From: Candidatus Eisenbacteria bacterium
Lineage (GTDB): Bacteria > Eisenbacteria > RBG-16-71-46 > JACRLI01
Assembly: GCA_016235265.1 (NCBI GenBank)
Contig: JACRLI010000014.1
Location: 1 to 46,496 of the forward strand
Length of the DNA: 46,496 bases
Reading direction: 5' to 3'
Under the pieces are notes generated by a model, which did no database searches, was not told the DNA's origin, and worked only from the letters and a program-made list of their open reading frames with translations. Positions 24,908-33,169 of this stretch are shown here, piece after piece (the stretch's first letter is position 1; each line of letters starts with the position of its first letter). The translations under genes and the position numbers were made by a program.

Positions 24908-24917
24908 CGCAGCTAGG

Positions 24918-26237
24918 CTAGGCCCTTTCCACCTTCAAGGTCAAGCCCTTCACCGCCACCACCTTTACACGGGTGCCGACCGGCAGTTCCTCCGCGCCTT
25001 CAGCCGCCCAGTAAGTCCCATGGACAAATACACTTCCGACAGGTGAGCAGGCCAGTTCCACGACCCCGGTTTCGCCCACCATGCCCTGCCGGCCGGTGAC
25101 CACCGGCCGCTTCCGGGATCGCACCGCCGCGCCCACGATCCAGGTGAAGAACACCACCGTCAGGGCCGTCATCAGCGCCACCATTCCCCCCGCCACGTGC
25201 AGCCCGGAGCCCTGGCCCCGCACCAGCATGATCGAGCCCATCACGAACGCGATCACCCCGCCCACGGTGAGCGCCCCGTGGGTGGGGGCCTTCACGTCGA
25301 GGATGAACAACAGCATGGCGAAGAGGATCAGGAGCACGCCGACGTAGTTCACCGGCAGCGTCTGCAGGGCGAAGAAGCCCAGCAGCAGCGCCAGGCCGCC
25401 CATCACTCCCGGCAGGATGGAGCCCGGGTGCATCAGCTCGAACAGGATGCCGTAGAAGCCCAGGGTGAGCAACAGGTAGGCGATGTTGGGGTCCGACAGG
25501 GCGTTGAGGATCTTGATCCGCAGCGAGACGGGGGTCTTCACCGCGATCGCGCCCCGGGTGTGGAGCGTCACGTCCTGGCCCAGGACGTTCACCTTGCGGC
25601 CGTCCAGCTTGGCCAGCAGGTCGGCCTGGTCGCGGGCCACCAGGTCGATCAGTTTCTTGTCCATGGCCTCGGTCTCGGTGGCCGAGACGCTGCGGCGCAC
25701 CGCGTCCTCGTACCATTCCACGTTGCGCCCGCGCTGGCGGGCCAGCGAGCGGATGTAGGCCGCGGCGTCGTTGGTCACCTTGCCGGCCAGCACCGAGTCG
25801 GCCACCGCCCCGCCCAGGCCCACCGGGTGCGCCGCGCCCAGGTTGGTGCCGGGCGACATGGCCACCACGTGCGCCGCGGCCATCACGAACACCCCGGCCG
25901 AGGCCGAGCGGGCCCCGGTGGGCGCCACGTAGGCGACCACCGGCACGCTGGAGGAGAGGATGGCCTTGACCATGTCGCGCATGGCGGTGTCGAGGCCGCC
26001 GGGAGTGTCGATCTCGATGATGATCGCCTCGCGCTGCGCGCGCTCGGCCTGGTGGATGGCGGTCACCAGCAGCTCGGCGGAGGCCGGGTTCACGGTGCCC
26101 TGCAGCGGCACCACCTGCACCATCGGGGGCCCGCTCCAGCCACCCCCGGCGAGCAGGCCGGCGGCCAGCAGGCAGAAGGACAGCCCCAGCACGATCGGGA
26201 AACGGCGGCGGACCCTGCGATTCCGTGTCATGAGCAT
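24918..26237 (-). CDS. NfeD-family membrane-bound serine protease (long form, ClpP-class)
   Basis: 439 residues from ATG 26237 (GAGGGGG upstream). A signal/membrane segment is followed by the ClpP-like protease domain (about 40-235). Nucleophile Ser113 is in ARSASAGVF and general-base Lys153 in GKVTND, the same Ser-Lys spacing class as archaeal 1510-N, which cleaves stomatin. Further landmarks: IEIDTPGGLDTAMRDMVKAI and AMDKKLIDLVA. About four membrane segments follow (DPNIAYLLLTLGFYGILFEL onward), then the soluble NfeD OB-fold at the C-terminus (GETGVVELACSPVGSVFVHG, WAAEGAEELPVGTRVKVV). It is expected to act on the neighbouring slipin. Confidence 0.93.
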   Translation of the reverse strand: MLMTRNRRVRRRFPIVLGLSFCLLAAGLLAGGGWSGPPMVQVVPLQGTVNPASAELLVTAIHQAERAQREAIIIEIDTPGGLDTAMRDMVKAILSSSVPVVAYVAPTGARSASAGVFVMAAAHVVAMSPGTNLGAAHPVGLGGAVADSVLAGKVTNDAAAYIRSLARQRGRNVEWYEDAVRRSVSATETEAMDKKLIDLVARDQADLLAKLDGRKVNVLGQDVTLHTRGAIAVKTPVSLRIKILNALSDPNIAYLLLTLGFYGILFELMHPGSILPGVMGGLALLLGFFALQTLPVNYVGVLLILFAMLLFILDVKAPTHGALTVGGVIAFVMGSIMLVRGQGSGLHVAGGMVALMTALTVVFFTWIVGAAVRSRKRPVVTGRQGMVGETGVVELACSPVGSVFVHGTYWAAEGAEELPVGTRVKVVAVKGLTLKVERA

Positions 26238-26257
26238 GGCACCCCCTCGAAAACCCA

Positions 26258-26263
26258 GTATAG
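26258..26263 (-). promoter_or_regulatory. Candidate -10 box for nfeD
   Basis: Minus-strand TATACT, 21 bases before the ATG at 26237, leaves a leader of about 14 bases carrying GAGGGGG. No good -35 is visible. It sits back to back with the plus-strand TATAAT for pcm. Confidence 0.35.
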
Positions 26264-26273
26264 CACCGGGTGG

Positions 26274-26279
26274 TATAAT
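26274..26279 (+). promoter_or_regulatory. -10 box for pcm, predicting a leaderless transcript
   Basis: Perfect TATAAT ends six bases before the GTG at 26286, so the expected transcription start coincides with the start codon. There is no ribosome site in the gap and no clear -35. Confidence 0.5.
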
Positions 26280-26285
26280 CAACCC

Positions 26286-26981
26286 GTGACTCCCTTCAAC
26301 CCCTTCGGCTGGCGCCGGCCCCACGTGGGCGGACCGGAGATCCCCGGCTCCTTCGAGCGCCTGCGGCGCGAGATGGTCCGGACCCAGCTGCGCTCCCGCG
26401 ACATCCGCGACGAGCGGGTGCTGGACGCCATGGGCGAGGTGCCCCGCCACGAATTCCTGCCGCCGCCCCTGCGCTACGCCGCCTACCAGGACCGCGCCCT
26501 GCCGGTGGGCGAGGACGAGACCCTCTCCCAGCCCTACATCGTGGCCCTCACCTGCCAGGCGCTCGAGTTGAGAGCCGGCGCGCACGTGCTGGACGTGGGC
26601 TCCGGCACCGGTTACCAGGCCGCGGTGCTGGCGAGGATGGGCTGCGTGGTGTGGGCGGTGGAGCTTGACCCGGAACTGGCGGCCACCTCGCAGGCGCGGC
26701 TCGCGCGGCTGGGCTGCAAGGACATCGAGGTACGCGCGGGGGACGGCACGCTGGGGTGGGGCGAGCATGCCCCGTTCGACGCCGTGGCGGTGGCCGCCGC
26801 GGCACCGGACGTACCGCCCGCGCTGCTGCGCCAGATGCGCGACGGCGGCCGCCTGGTGGCCCCCCTGGGCGATGTGAACGACCAGGTGCTGGTCAAGGTG
26901 ATGCGCACCGGGGACGGCTACGGCCGCGTGCACCTCACGGCCGTGAAGTTCGTGCCGCTGAAGTTCCCGGGGAGGGACTGA
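26286..26981 (+). CDS. pcm: Protein-L-isoaspartate O-methyltransferase
   Basis: 231 residues. It methylates L-isoaspartyl residues in damaged proteins with SAM, the first repair step. N-terminal helix FERLRREMVRTQLRSRDIRD, then VLDAMGEVPRHEFLP, the substrate motif DETLSQPYIVAL, SAM motif I VLDVGSGTGYQAAVLARMG, acidic VELDPELA, and GDGTLGWGEHAPFDAVAVAA. The last part (DGGRLVAPLG...QVLVKV) is complete. GTG 26286 is the first start after the nfeD promoter region, and homology begins soon after. It is divergent from nfeD and seems to use a leaderless start. Confidence 0.95.
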   Translation: MTPFNPFGWRRPHVGGPEIPGSFERLRREMVRTQLRSRDIRDERVLDAMGEVPRHEFLPPPLRYAAYQDRALPVGEDETLSQPYIVALTCQALELRAGAHVLDVGSGTGYQAAVLARMGCVVWAVELDPELAATSQARLARLGCKDIEVRAGDGTLGWGEHAPFDAVAVAAAAPDVPPALLRQMRDGGRLVAPLGDVNDQVLVKVMRTGDGYGRVHLTAVKFVPLKFPGRD

Positions 26982-27064
26982 GCGGCCGGGGAGGGGTCGA
27001 CCGGCCGGGGCGGGATCGTGGGGCCGGAAGGGCCGGGGTCCGGCAGGGAGACGCCGCGCGCGGC

Positions 27065-28390
27065 CTAGAACCCGTACCGCCGCACCCGCCCCCAGTCGAT
27101 GCCCTGCGTGGCGTGGGCCAGTCCCGCGAGCGGGGAGCCCGCCGTGGCGTTCACCTGCGGCGCCGCATGCAGGAACGGCGCGAGATTCACCGGCCGCAGC
27201 GCCGAGCCGTACGCGGTGTTGATCACGGCGACGAACTCGTTGGCGATGATTGCCTGCCCCAGGTCGCCCGGGTGGACCCCGTCCAGGCTCATGATCCCGC
27301 CCTGCACGTACTGCGACGTGTACGTGACCCCGCCCAGCGAGTAGCCCTCCACCCGGATGCGGCGGTACAGCGCGTTGGCGTCCATGATCGGGATGTGGCG
27401 CACGCCGCAGACCTCGTTGATGGCCTGGTTGAACATGCGCGTGCGGGTCAGGATGGCGTCCACTTCCAGCGGCGTGAGCACGGTGTGGTCGGGAAGCGGC
27501 TTGCCCGTGCCTCCGGCGAACGTGGGGATGCCGTCGCCGCGGAGCAGGTACTGCAGCGCCTCGAGCGTGACCAGGGAGCGCGGGTCCAGGGGACCCGGGG
27601 CGCCGCCGTCGCGCTGGCCGATGAATGGGATGCGCTGCCCGAAGACCAGGATCGGCCGGCCGGACACCGCGTCGAACGCGTACGGCGGCACGGTGGTGGC
27701 GTAGGGCGTGTCCAGGATGTCGGGGATGTTGCCCACCGCCAGCTTCGCTCCGGTGGAGAGAATCGAGTCCACCGCGGCGGTGTAGGAAGCGCGGAACTGG
27801 TCCAGCGGGGTCAGCGCCGCCGGCGTGCCCTGGAGCAGCGCTTCCAGCGCGTCGTTGTTGCCCAGCCAGAAGGTCACAAATCCCGGCCGGCTCGCCTTGA
27901 GCTGCTCCCACATGGTGCCGCGCCCGCCCAGCAGCAGCGGGAACATGGGGGTGGTGTCGTTGACGAAGAAGTGCGCCACCCGGGCACCCGGAACGCCCAG
28001 GTTGCTGTAGGGCGCCTCCTCCGGGTTCTCCAGCGTGCCCAGGCCCGCATGCGGGTGCACGCTGAAGGGCAGCCCGCCCGCCGGATGGTCCCAGTCCATG
28101 AACAGCAGTGCCGGGAAGCCCGGGGCCGAGACGCGCGGGTGCGGGAAGCGGGTCAGCCCGAACTGGCGCGCCAGCAGCACCGGGTAGGCCGCGTCCTGGT
28201 GGGCGTCCACCAGCCCTCCGGACTGGTAGCCGGCGGTGAGACTGTTGCCCACCGCCACGTAGCCCGCGAAGTTGGCGGTGCCGGGGCAGCCGCACGGGGC
28301 CACCGGGTGGCTCACGCGCGAGCAGCCCGGGAAGCATGCGGCCGCGGCCAGCAGCAGGGCCGCGGCGGCCAGGGTGCGGGCCGGCCTCAC
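27065..28390 (-). CDS. SGNH/GDSL-type hydrolase, lipoprotein
   Basis: 441 residues from GTG 28390, which overlaps the FadL-type gene's TGA (GTGA). Lipoprotein signal with Cys23 (LLLAAAACFPGC). SGNH blocks: I is YVAVGNSLTAG with nucleophile Ser50, III is FWLGNNDALEALL, and V is SLDGVHPGDLGQAII with Asp and His. Thus an esterase/lipase likely held on the outer or periplasmic membrane face. It is directly coupled to a FadL-like porin, suggesting it frees fatty acids or other hydrophobic acids that the porin passes. Substrate not determined. Confidence 0.88.
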   Translation of the reverse strand: MRPARTLAAAALLLAAAACFPGCSRVSHPVAPCGCPGTANFAGYVAVGNSLTAGYQSGGLVDAHQDAAYPVLLARQFGLTRFPHPRVSAPGFPALLFMDWDHPAGGLPFSVHPHAGLGTLENPEEAPYSNLGVPGARVAHFFVNDTTPMFPLLLGGRGTMWEQLKASRPGFVTFWLGNNDALEALLQGTPAALTPLDQFRASYTAAVDSILSTGAKLAVGNIPDILDTPYATTVPPYAFDAVSGRPILVFGQRIPFIGQRDGGAPGPLDPRSLVTLEALQYLLRGDGIPTFAGGTGKPLPDHTVLTPLEVDAILTRTRMFNQAINEVCGVRHIPIMDANALYRRIRVEGYSLGGVTYTSQYVQGGIMSLDGVHPGDLGQAIIANEFVAVINTAYGSALRPVNLAPFLHAAPQVNATAGSPLAGLAHATQGIDWGRVRRYGF

Positions 28391-29688
28391 CACTTCTTCC
28401 CCAGCGAGGCGCCAAAGATGAAGGCGCGCGGCTTGTACGTGCCGTCGAAGTGGTTCAGGTTGCCGAACTCCGTGGAGCGGTTCCGGAACATCACCAGCAG
28501 TGCGTAGATGTCGGCGGAGAGGCCGCTGTCGGCGCGGAATCCGGCGCCGGCGGTCAGGCCGATACGGTCGGTATCCGAGATCAGCGGGCTCATGGCCCAC
28601 TCGGGCTGCGGCGTGGCGTCGTAGTAGGCCCCCGCGCGCAGGATGTACTCGTCCAACCGGTACTCCAGCCCCAGGCGCACCGCGGCGGCGTTGTGGAAGG
28701 CCTGCGGCGCCACCACGCTGCGCTCCGGGTTGCGGGAGAGCGCCAGGGTGATGGTGTCGAAGGCGCTCCAGCGGGTCCAGTTCACGTCCAGCTCCGCCGC
28801 CAGCTCCGGCGTGAGCTTCACCTGCAGGCCGGCCAGCAGCATCAGCGGGAAGCGAACCTTCACGGTGGCGTCCTGGTCATGCGGCAGCGTGGCGGCGATG
28901 GTGGAGTCCGCGGCGTGGTTGCCGGTGGTGAACGGGTAGTAGGTGAACCGCGCGGGGGTGACGAACTCGTTCGAGGTGCCGGTGCGCAGTGTGCCGCCCA
29001 GGCTGACCCGGTCGCTGGGCACCCACTGCGCGCCGAACGTGCCGCCCAGCGCCGTCTCCCGCCCGCTCTCCAGGCCCACCTTGCCCACCTCGGGCGCGAC
29101 GTCGGTGCCCGGCAGGGGCGCGGCCACCGCCCGTTCCAGCAGGATCTTCGACCAGGTCATGTTGAGCGAGGCGCCCAGGCGGAACCGGGGCGCCACTTCC
29201 GCGGCCAGCCCGGCGGAGGCGTCAATCTGCTCGATGCGCGAGTTCCACGCGACGAAGCGCCCGCTGAACGTGCGGCTGTTGGTCCAGTCGGTCTGCAGCC
29301 CGAACGGCACGGTCAGGCCCACCGCGGCGGTCACCCCTCTCGTGATTCCGCGGCTCAAATAGAACGAGGGCAGCGGGAAGGCCTTCTGGGCGGTGCTCTC
29401 TTCCACGCCGTAGCCCGGGTAGGGGTCCACGCCGGAGAAGGAGTCGTCGAACAGGATCAGGCTGGGGCTGAGCAGGAGTTGAGTGCCGTCGAGCCCGGCC
29501 AGCGCGGCGGGGTTGTAGAACAGCGCGCTGGGGTCGTCCACTCCCGCGGCGAACGCGCCGCCGCGCCCGATGGCCGCCGCTCCCTGCTCGAACAGGGCGA
29601 ACGCGGCCGCATGGGCGGTGGCGGCGCCGAGGAGTGTCGCCAGGACGAGCAGCGGGGGTGCGGCGGCCCGCAACGCTTTCGTCAGCAT
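28387..29688 (-). CDS. OmpP1/FadL-family outer-membrane transporter
   Basis: 433 residues from ATG 29688, which starts the signal peptide (LTKALRAAAPPLLVLATLLG...AHA); a TTG at 29724 would add a non-signal-like extension. The mature N-terminus has the FadL hallmark AAFALFEQGAAAIGRGGAFA followed by DPSALFYNPAALAGLDGTQL (NPA motif), the hatch that begins inside the barrel. The long beta barrel ends IFGASLGKKW with terminal Trp. FadL-type proteins take up long-chain fatty acids or other hydrophobic compounds. The next gene is an SGNH lipoprotein, and six 11-bp repeats lie 41 bases upstream of the start. Confidence 0.93.
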   Translation of the reverse strand: MLTKALRAAAPPLLVLATLLGAATAHAAAFALFEQGAAAIGRGGAFAAGVDDPSALFYNPAALAGLDGTQLLLSPSLILFDDSFSGVDPYPGYGVEESTAQKAFPLPSFYLSRGITRGVTAAVGLTVPFGLQTDWTNSRTFSGRFVAWNSRIEQIDASAGLAAEVAPRFRLGASLNMTWSKILLERAVAAPLPGTDVAPEVGKVGLESGRETALGGTFGAQWVPSDRVSLGGTLRTGTSNEFVTPARFTYYPFTTGNHAADSTIAATLPHDQDATVKVRFPLMLLAGLQVKLTPELAAELDVNWTRWSAFDTITLALSRNPERSVVAPQAFHNAAAVRLGLEYRLDEYILRAGAYYDATPQPEWAMSPLISDTDRIGLTAGAGFRADSGLSADIYALLVMFRNRSTEFGNLNHFDGTYKPRAFIFGASLGKKW

Positions 29689-29728
29689 GGCGAAGAGATT
29701 GCTCCCGGGGTGAACGGAGCGCAAGCGG

Positions 29729-29794
29729 ATTTTCGGAAGATCCTCGGAGGATGCTCGGGGGATTCTCGGAGAGTCCTCGGAGAGACCACGGGGG
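29729..29794. repeat. Six 11-bp phased direct repeats upstream of the FadL/SGNH operon
   Basis: Consecutive units ATTTTCGGAAG, ATCCTCGGAGG, ATGCTCGGGGG, ATTCTCGGAGA, GTCCTCGGAGA and GACCACGGGGG, each exactly 11 bases. CGG at positions 6-8 is kept in all six. The array lies between the start of the FadL gene (29688) and the DUF1579 stop (29858), both on the minus strand. The one-helical-turn spacing puts every copy on the same DNA face, as in cooperative regulator sites; it could equally be slipped-strand expansion. Confidence 0.8.
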
Positions 29795-29857
29795 GTGCGG
29801 TCCCGCTTTCGGGTGCACGGCGGGGCGTCGTCGCCCCACCGCGCACCCGCCCGCGGA

Positions 29858-30463
29858 TCAGGCCTTGCGGCGCTTGTAGGTGATCTTCATCCCCGGGAAC
29901 TCCTTGCCGTCCGGGGTGGGCATGTACGCGGTCCACACGCGCGTGTTCGCGTCCGGGCTCTGCGTCACGCTGCGCCACTTCATCATCTTGCCGTCGGGAC
30001 CGGGGGATTCCGCCCAGAAGGTGAGCGCGGCGGAGGCCTTGTCGTAGCTGCCCTCCATGTTGGTCACGTAGGTGCCCATGGCGTCCACCCAGACGCACAC
30101 GAACCTGCCCTTCGCGGTGTCGTAGCCGGTCACGCCGAGGCCCTGGAAGGGCAGCCCCATCATGGTGCTGGCCATGTCCTCCACCAACCACAGCTCGCCG
30201 CGCATGGTGCAGGTGCGCACTCCCTTGCTGTGCTCCGCCGGCTGGCCGGGGGCCATGGCCATCTCGATGTCGGCGTCCCAGGTGCCCAACTCCGCCTTCA
30301 GCAGGGCGTGCTCGGGGGTCGGCTTCGGGAAGGCCATGGCGGCCGCATCCGGCGCGGCGCCCGGCTTGGCGGGCTCCTCGGCGCGGACGGTCGCGGCGGA
30401 CAGCGCCGCGGCCACGAGGGCGGCCCCGAAGCAGGCCAGGCTGGCACGGGTGAATCGGTTCAT
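29858..30463 (-). CDS. DUF1579-family secreted protein
   Basis: 201 residues; GGAGGAAACCGACC precedes the ATG. Signal peptide (TRASLACFGAALVAAALSAA). The mature domain is typical DUF1579: HALLKAELGTWDADIEMAM, RGELWLVEDMASTMMGLPFQ, GLGVTGYDTAKGRFVCVWVD, GTYVTNMEGSYD and a terminal KITYKRRK. It is a beta-barrel, lipocalin/calycin-like family without a known reaction. It is followed downstream by the repeat array and may be co-transcribed with the SRPBCC gene upstream (gap 114 bases). Confidence 0.85.
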   Translation of the reverse strand: MNRFTRASLACFGAALVAAALSAATVRAEEPAKPGAAPDAAAMAFPKPTPEHALLKAELGTWDADIEMAMAPGQPAEHSKGVRTCTMRGELWLVEDMASTMMGLPFQGLGVTGYDTAKGRFVCVWVDAMGTYVTNMEGSYDKASAALTFWAESPGPDGKMMKWRSVTQSPDANTRVWTAYMPTPDGKEFPGMKITYKRRKA

Positions 30464-30577
30464 GGTCGGTTTCCTCCATGGTTCGTTGGGTGTCGGGATG
30501 GTGCAAGGGACCGGGGTGCCCGCGCGGCGGCCTGCGTGCTTCCGGGGCCCCCCCGGTGGGTGAATCGTCTCGGAGCT

Positions 30578-31093
30578 TCAGGGCTTCTCGGCCATGGCCT
30601 TGAAGCTGGCCAGCCGCGAGGCCATCTCGGCGTCGCTCTCCCGGGCGGTCTTGTCCACGGTGGCGGCCTGGTCGTCGGTGTAGGTGTCGGTGAGCGTCAC
30701 GCGCGAGCCGGTTCCCGCGGCCTCCACCACCACGCGCACCCGGCACAGGTAGGATCCGTTGTCGGGCTCCCACGAGGCGCGCAGTTCGCGGCCGGCCTTG
30801 AAGCACGTGCACACCAGCGTGCCGGGGTCGTTCCAGTGGGCGAGCACGCCCGACAGGTGGTCGCCGACGCGGGCCATCGGCGCCGAGCCGGTCCGGGGCA
30901 CCAGCCCGCCCAGGGCTCCCAGGCCCTCGGCACTGCACAGCCGGGCCCATACGCGGGATGGGGCGGCGTGGATGGTCGCCGTGTGGGAGACCTCCACCGC
31001 GGCGCCCTTGCGGATCGCGGCGCCGGCCGGGGCGCCCAGGATGACGAGGGCCAGGCCGGTGGCGGGCAGCAGGAGTGGGAGCGGGGAACGCAT
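30578..31093 (-). CDS. Secreted SRPBCC (polyketide cyclase/AHSA1-like) protein
   Basis: 171 residues; GAGGAGGAATC gives a strong ribosome site. Signal peptide (LPLLLPATGLALVILGAPAG). The START-like domain has VEVSHTATIHAAPSRVWARL, VGDHLSGVLAHWNDPGTLVC, FKAGRELRASWEPDN and a long C-terminal helix with ARESDAEMASRLASFKAMAE. It should bind a hydrophobic ligand in the periplasm. It is the second exported START-like protein of the window (the other is at 23166). Confidence 0.75.
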   Translation of the reverse strand: MRSPLPLLLPATGLALVILGAPAGAAIRKGAAVEVSHTATIHAAPSRVWARLCSAEGLGALGGLVPRTGSAPMARVGDHLSGVLAHWNDPGTLVCTCFKAGRELRASWEPDNGSYLCRVRVVVEAAGTGSRVTLTDTYTDDQAATVDKTARESDAEMASRLASFKAMAEKP

Positions 31094-31145
31094 GATTCCT
31101 CCTCGGTGCGGCGGCCAGGGTTGGGGGCGATGCCGACGCGGCCGG

Positions 31146-31637
31146 TCAGCGTTTCCGAAGGCGCTTGAGCAGCTGGATCTGTCCGGCGTGGTAGAGGTCG
31201 TGGGCGGCGATGCCCGCGATGCGCATGGTGTGGGTCACCCCACGGCTGCCCCTCACCGGCTTCGGGAGATCGCGGGCGGGGAACTCCGCGATGGCCGCGC
31301 GCAGGGAGCGGTGCGCGGCTTCGAGCAGCTCGAGGTCCGCTCTCAGCGCCGCCGCGGTGGCTTCGCGCGGCGAAGCGGGACGCGCGAACCAGTTCGAGCC
31401 CTTCAGCGGGAAGGAGCCGCGCTTCTCGCCCAGGATCCGGCGGCGCACGACGTACTTCCAGTAGGCGCAGTGCACCAGGATCTCCCAGGCGTTGTGCCGG
31501 CCGGGCGCGGGACGCCACGCGGCCGCCCCGGGCGTGAGCCCGCGCAGCGAGCCGCGCAGGTTGGGCCCGTGCCACGACACGCGCTCGTAGGCGCGGTCCA
31601 GGTTCTCCAGCAACAGTTCGATCTCGCGCGAAGCCAT
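31146..31637 (-). CDS. DinB-family (DUF664-like) protein
   Basis: 163 residues of four-helix-bundle character. Conserved pattern: N-terminal helix IELLLENLDRAYERVSWHG, then NAWEILVHCAYWKYVVRRRI with the first metal His, and C-terminal THTMRIAGIAAHDLYHAGQI with two further histidines (HDLYHAGQI). These three His residues form the metal site of DinB/YfiT enzymes, several of which are thiol-dependent transferases. Substrate unknown. It sits between tnaA and the SRPBCC gene on the same strand with short gaps. Confidence 0.85.
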   Translation of the reverse strand: MASREIELLLENLDRAYERVSWHGPNLRGSLRGLTPGAAAWRPAPGRHNAWEILVHCAYWKYVVRRRILGEKRGSFPLKGSNWFARPASPREATAAALRADLELLEAAHRSLRAAIAEFPARDLPKPVRGSRGVTHTMRIAGIAAHDLYHAGQIQLLKRLRKR

Positions 31638-31730
31638 CCGGTTTCCCTTCCCGCGGCCGGGTCGGACGTCGTGGGGGTCGCGCCGGTGACTTGCGGGCGC
31701 CCCCGGAAAGGCCAGGCAATCCTGCCCGGG

Positions 31731-33116
31731 TTACCGCAGCGCCGGCACGATGGGCTCGAGCCGCGCGGTGAAGTGCCGCAGCACCGGCGCTTCGTGCACG
31801 ATGCGCAGCCCGGCCAGTTCCTCGCGCCGGGTGAACAGGTCGATGACCGCGTCCGCCACGTACTTCATGTGCATGGTGGTGTAGACCCGCCGCGGGATCG
31901 CCAGCCGCACCAGCTCCAGGGCCGGGTACTTCACCACGCCGGTCCGGGGGTCCTTCTCGGCGAACATCAGGCTGCCCACCTCCACGGCGCGCACGCCGTG
32001 CTGGCGGTACAACTCCACGACCAGCGACTGGCCCGGGAACTCGCTCTGCGGCACGTGCGGCAGGAACACCTTGGCGTCGATGTACACCGCGTGCCCGCCG
32101 GTGGGGCGCACGATGGGCACGCCCGCCTGCGTGAGCAGTTCTCCGAGGAAGCGCACCTGGCCGATGCGGAACGCCAGGTAGTCCTCGTCGGTCACCTCCT
32201 CCAGCCCGCGCGCGATGGCCTCCAGGTCGCGGCCCGCCAGGCCGCCGTACGTCGGGAAACCCTCCACCAGGATCAGGTGGTTGGTGATCTTCTCCGTCCA
32301 TTCGTCGTTGTTCAGGGCCAGGAAGCCGCCGATGTTCACCAGCGCGTCCTTCTTGGCGCTCATGGTGCAGCCGTCGCCGAGCGAGAACATCTCCTTCGCG
32401 ATGTCCCGCACGCTGGTGCCGGCGTAGCCGGCCTCCCGCTCGCGGATGAACCAGCTGTTCTCGGCGAAGCGGCAGGCGTCGAAGAACAGCGGCACGCCGT
32501 GCCGCTTCGTGATCTCGCGGGCGCCGCGGATGTTCTCCATGGACACCGGCTGGCCGCCGCCGGAGTTGTTGGTGACGGTGATCATCACCAGCGGCACGCG
32601 GGCGCGGTTGGCGGCCAGGTACTGGTCCAGCCGGTCCAGGTCCATGTTGCCCTTGAAGGGCTTCTCCAGCGTGGGGTTCAGCCCGTCGGCGCCCACCAGG
32701 TCCACGGCCTCGGCGCCGCGCTGCTGCACGTTGGCGCGGGTGGTGTCGAAGTGGATGTTGTTGGGCACGCTCAGGCCGGGGGAGAGCACCGAGGCGAACA
32801 GCAGGTGCTCCGCCATGCGCCCCTGGTGCGTGGGGATCACGTGCTTGTATCCGGTGAGGTCCCGGACGGCCTGCTCGAAGCGGTAGAAGTTGCGGCTGCC
32901 CGCGTAGGACTCGTCGCCCAGCATCAGCCCCGCCCACTGCTGGTCGCTCATGGCCGAGGTGCCGCTGTCGGTGAGCAGGTCCACGTAGATGGAATCGGCC
33001 GGGATGGCGAAGATGTTGTACCCCGCCTCGCGGATCAGGCGCTCGCGTTCCTCGCGCGTGGTGCGCTTCACGCGCTCGATCATCTTGATGCGGAAGGGCT
33101 CCGCCGGGAAATCCAT
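31731..33116 (-). CDS. tnaA: Tryptophanase
   Basis: 461 residues; CTGGAGGAACG before the ATG. PLP enzyme that splits L-tryptophan to indole, pyruvate and ammonia. Lys256 in TMSAKKDALVNIGG is the PLP lysine. Tryptophanase and tyrosine phenol-lyase are close, but diagnostic sites favour the former. Asp124 (HFDTT) is where tyrosine phenol-lyase has Thr, and Val380 (VRAVEVGSLM) is where tyrosine phenol-lyase has its substrate Arg. RFAENSWFIREREAGY is also tryptophanase-like. There is no TnaB permease next to it and I find no TnaC leader peptide in the 76-base gap upstream, which instead holds a 14-bp hairpin. Indole could serve as a signal; that is inference. Confidence 0.92.
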   Translation of the reverse strand: MDFPAEPFRIKMIERVKRTTREERERLIREAGYNIFAIPADSIYVDLLTDSGTSAMSDQQWAGLMLGDESYAGSRNFYRFEQAVRDLTGYKHVIPTHQGRMAEHLLFASVLSPGLSVPNNIHFDTTRANVQQRGAEAVDLVGADGLNPTLEKPFKGNMDLDRLDQYLAANRARVPLVMITVTNNSGGGQPVSMENIRGAREITKRHGVPLFFDACRFAENSWFIREREAGYAGTSVRDIAKEMFSLGDGCTMSAKKDALVNIGGFLALNNDEWTEKITNHLILVEGFPTYGGLAGRDLEAIARGLEEVTDEDYLAFRIGQVRFLGELLTQAGVPIVRPTGGHAVYIDAKVFLPHVPQSEFPGQSLVVELYRQHGVRAVEVGSLMFAEKDPRTGVVKYPALELVRLAIPRRVYTTMHMKYVADAVIDLFTRREELAGLRIVHEAPVLRHFTARLEPIVPALR

Positions 33117-33137
33117 CGTTCCTCCAGGGCGCCGTCG

Positions 33138-33169
33138 CGCCCGGGCCGGCCTCCAGGCCGGCCCGGGCG
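33138..33169 (-). terminator. Perfect 14-bp hairpin between the ABC operon and tnaA
   Basis: CGCCCGGGCCGGCC (33138-33151) pairs with 33156-33169 around TCCA. It lies 24 bases past the stop of the ABC permease gene and 22 bases before the tnaA ATG, same strand. Likely terminator of the ABC operon; it could alternatively reduce read-through into tnaA in a controlled way. No T-tract. Confidence 0.6.

Noticed and set aside
31731..33116. Tyrosine phenol-lyase
   Set aside because: The Thr and Arg that mark tyrosine phenol-lyase are Asp124 and Val380 here, as in tryptophanase.
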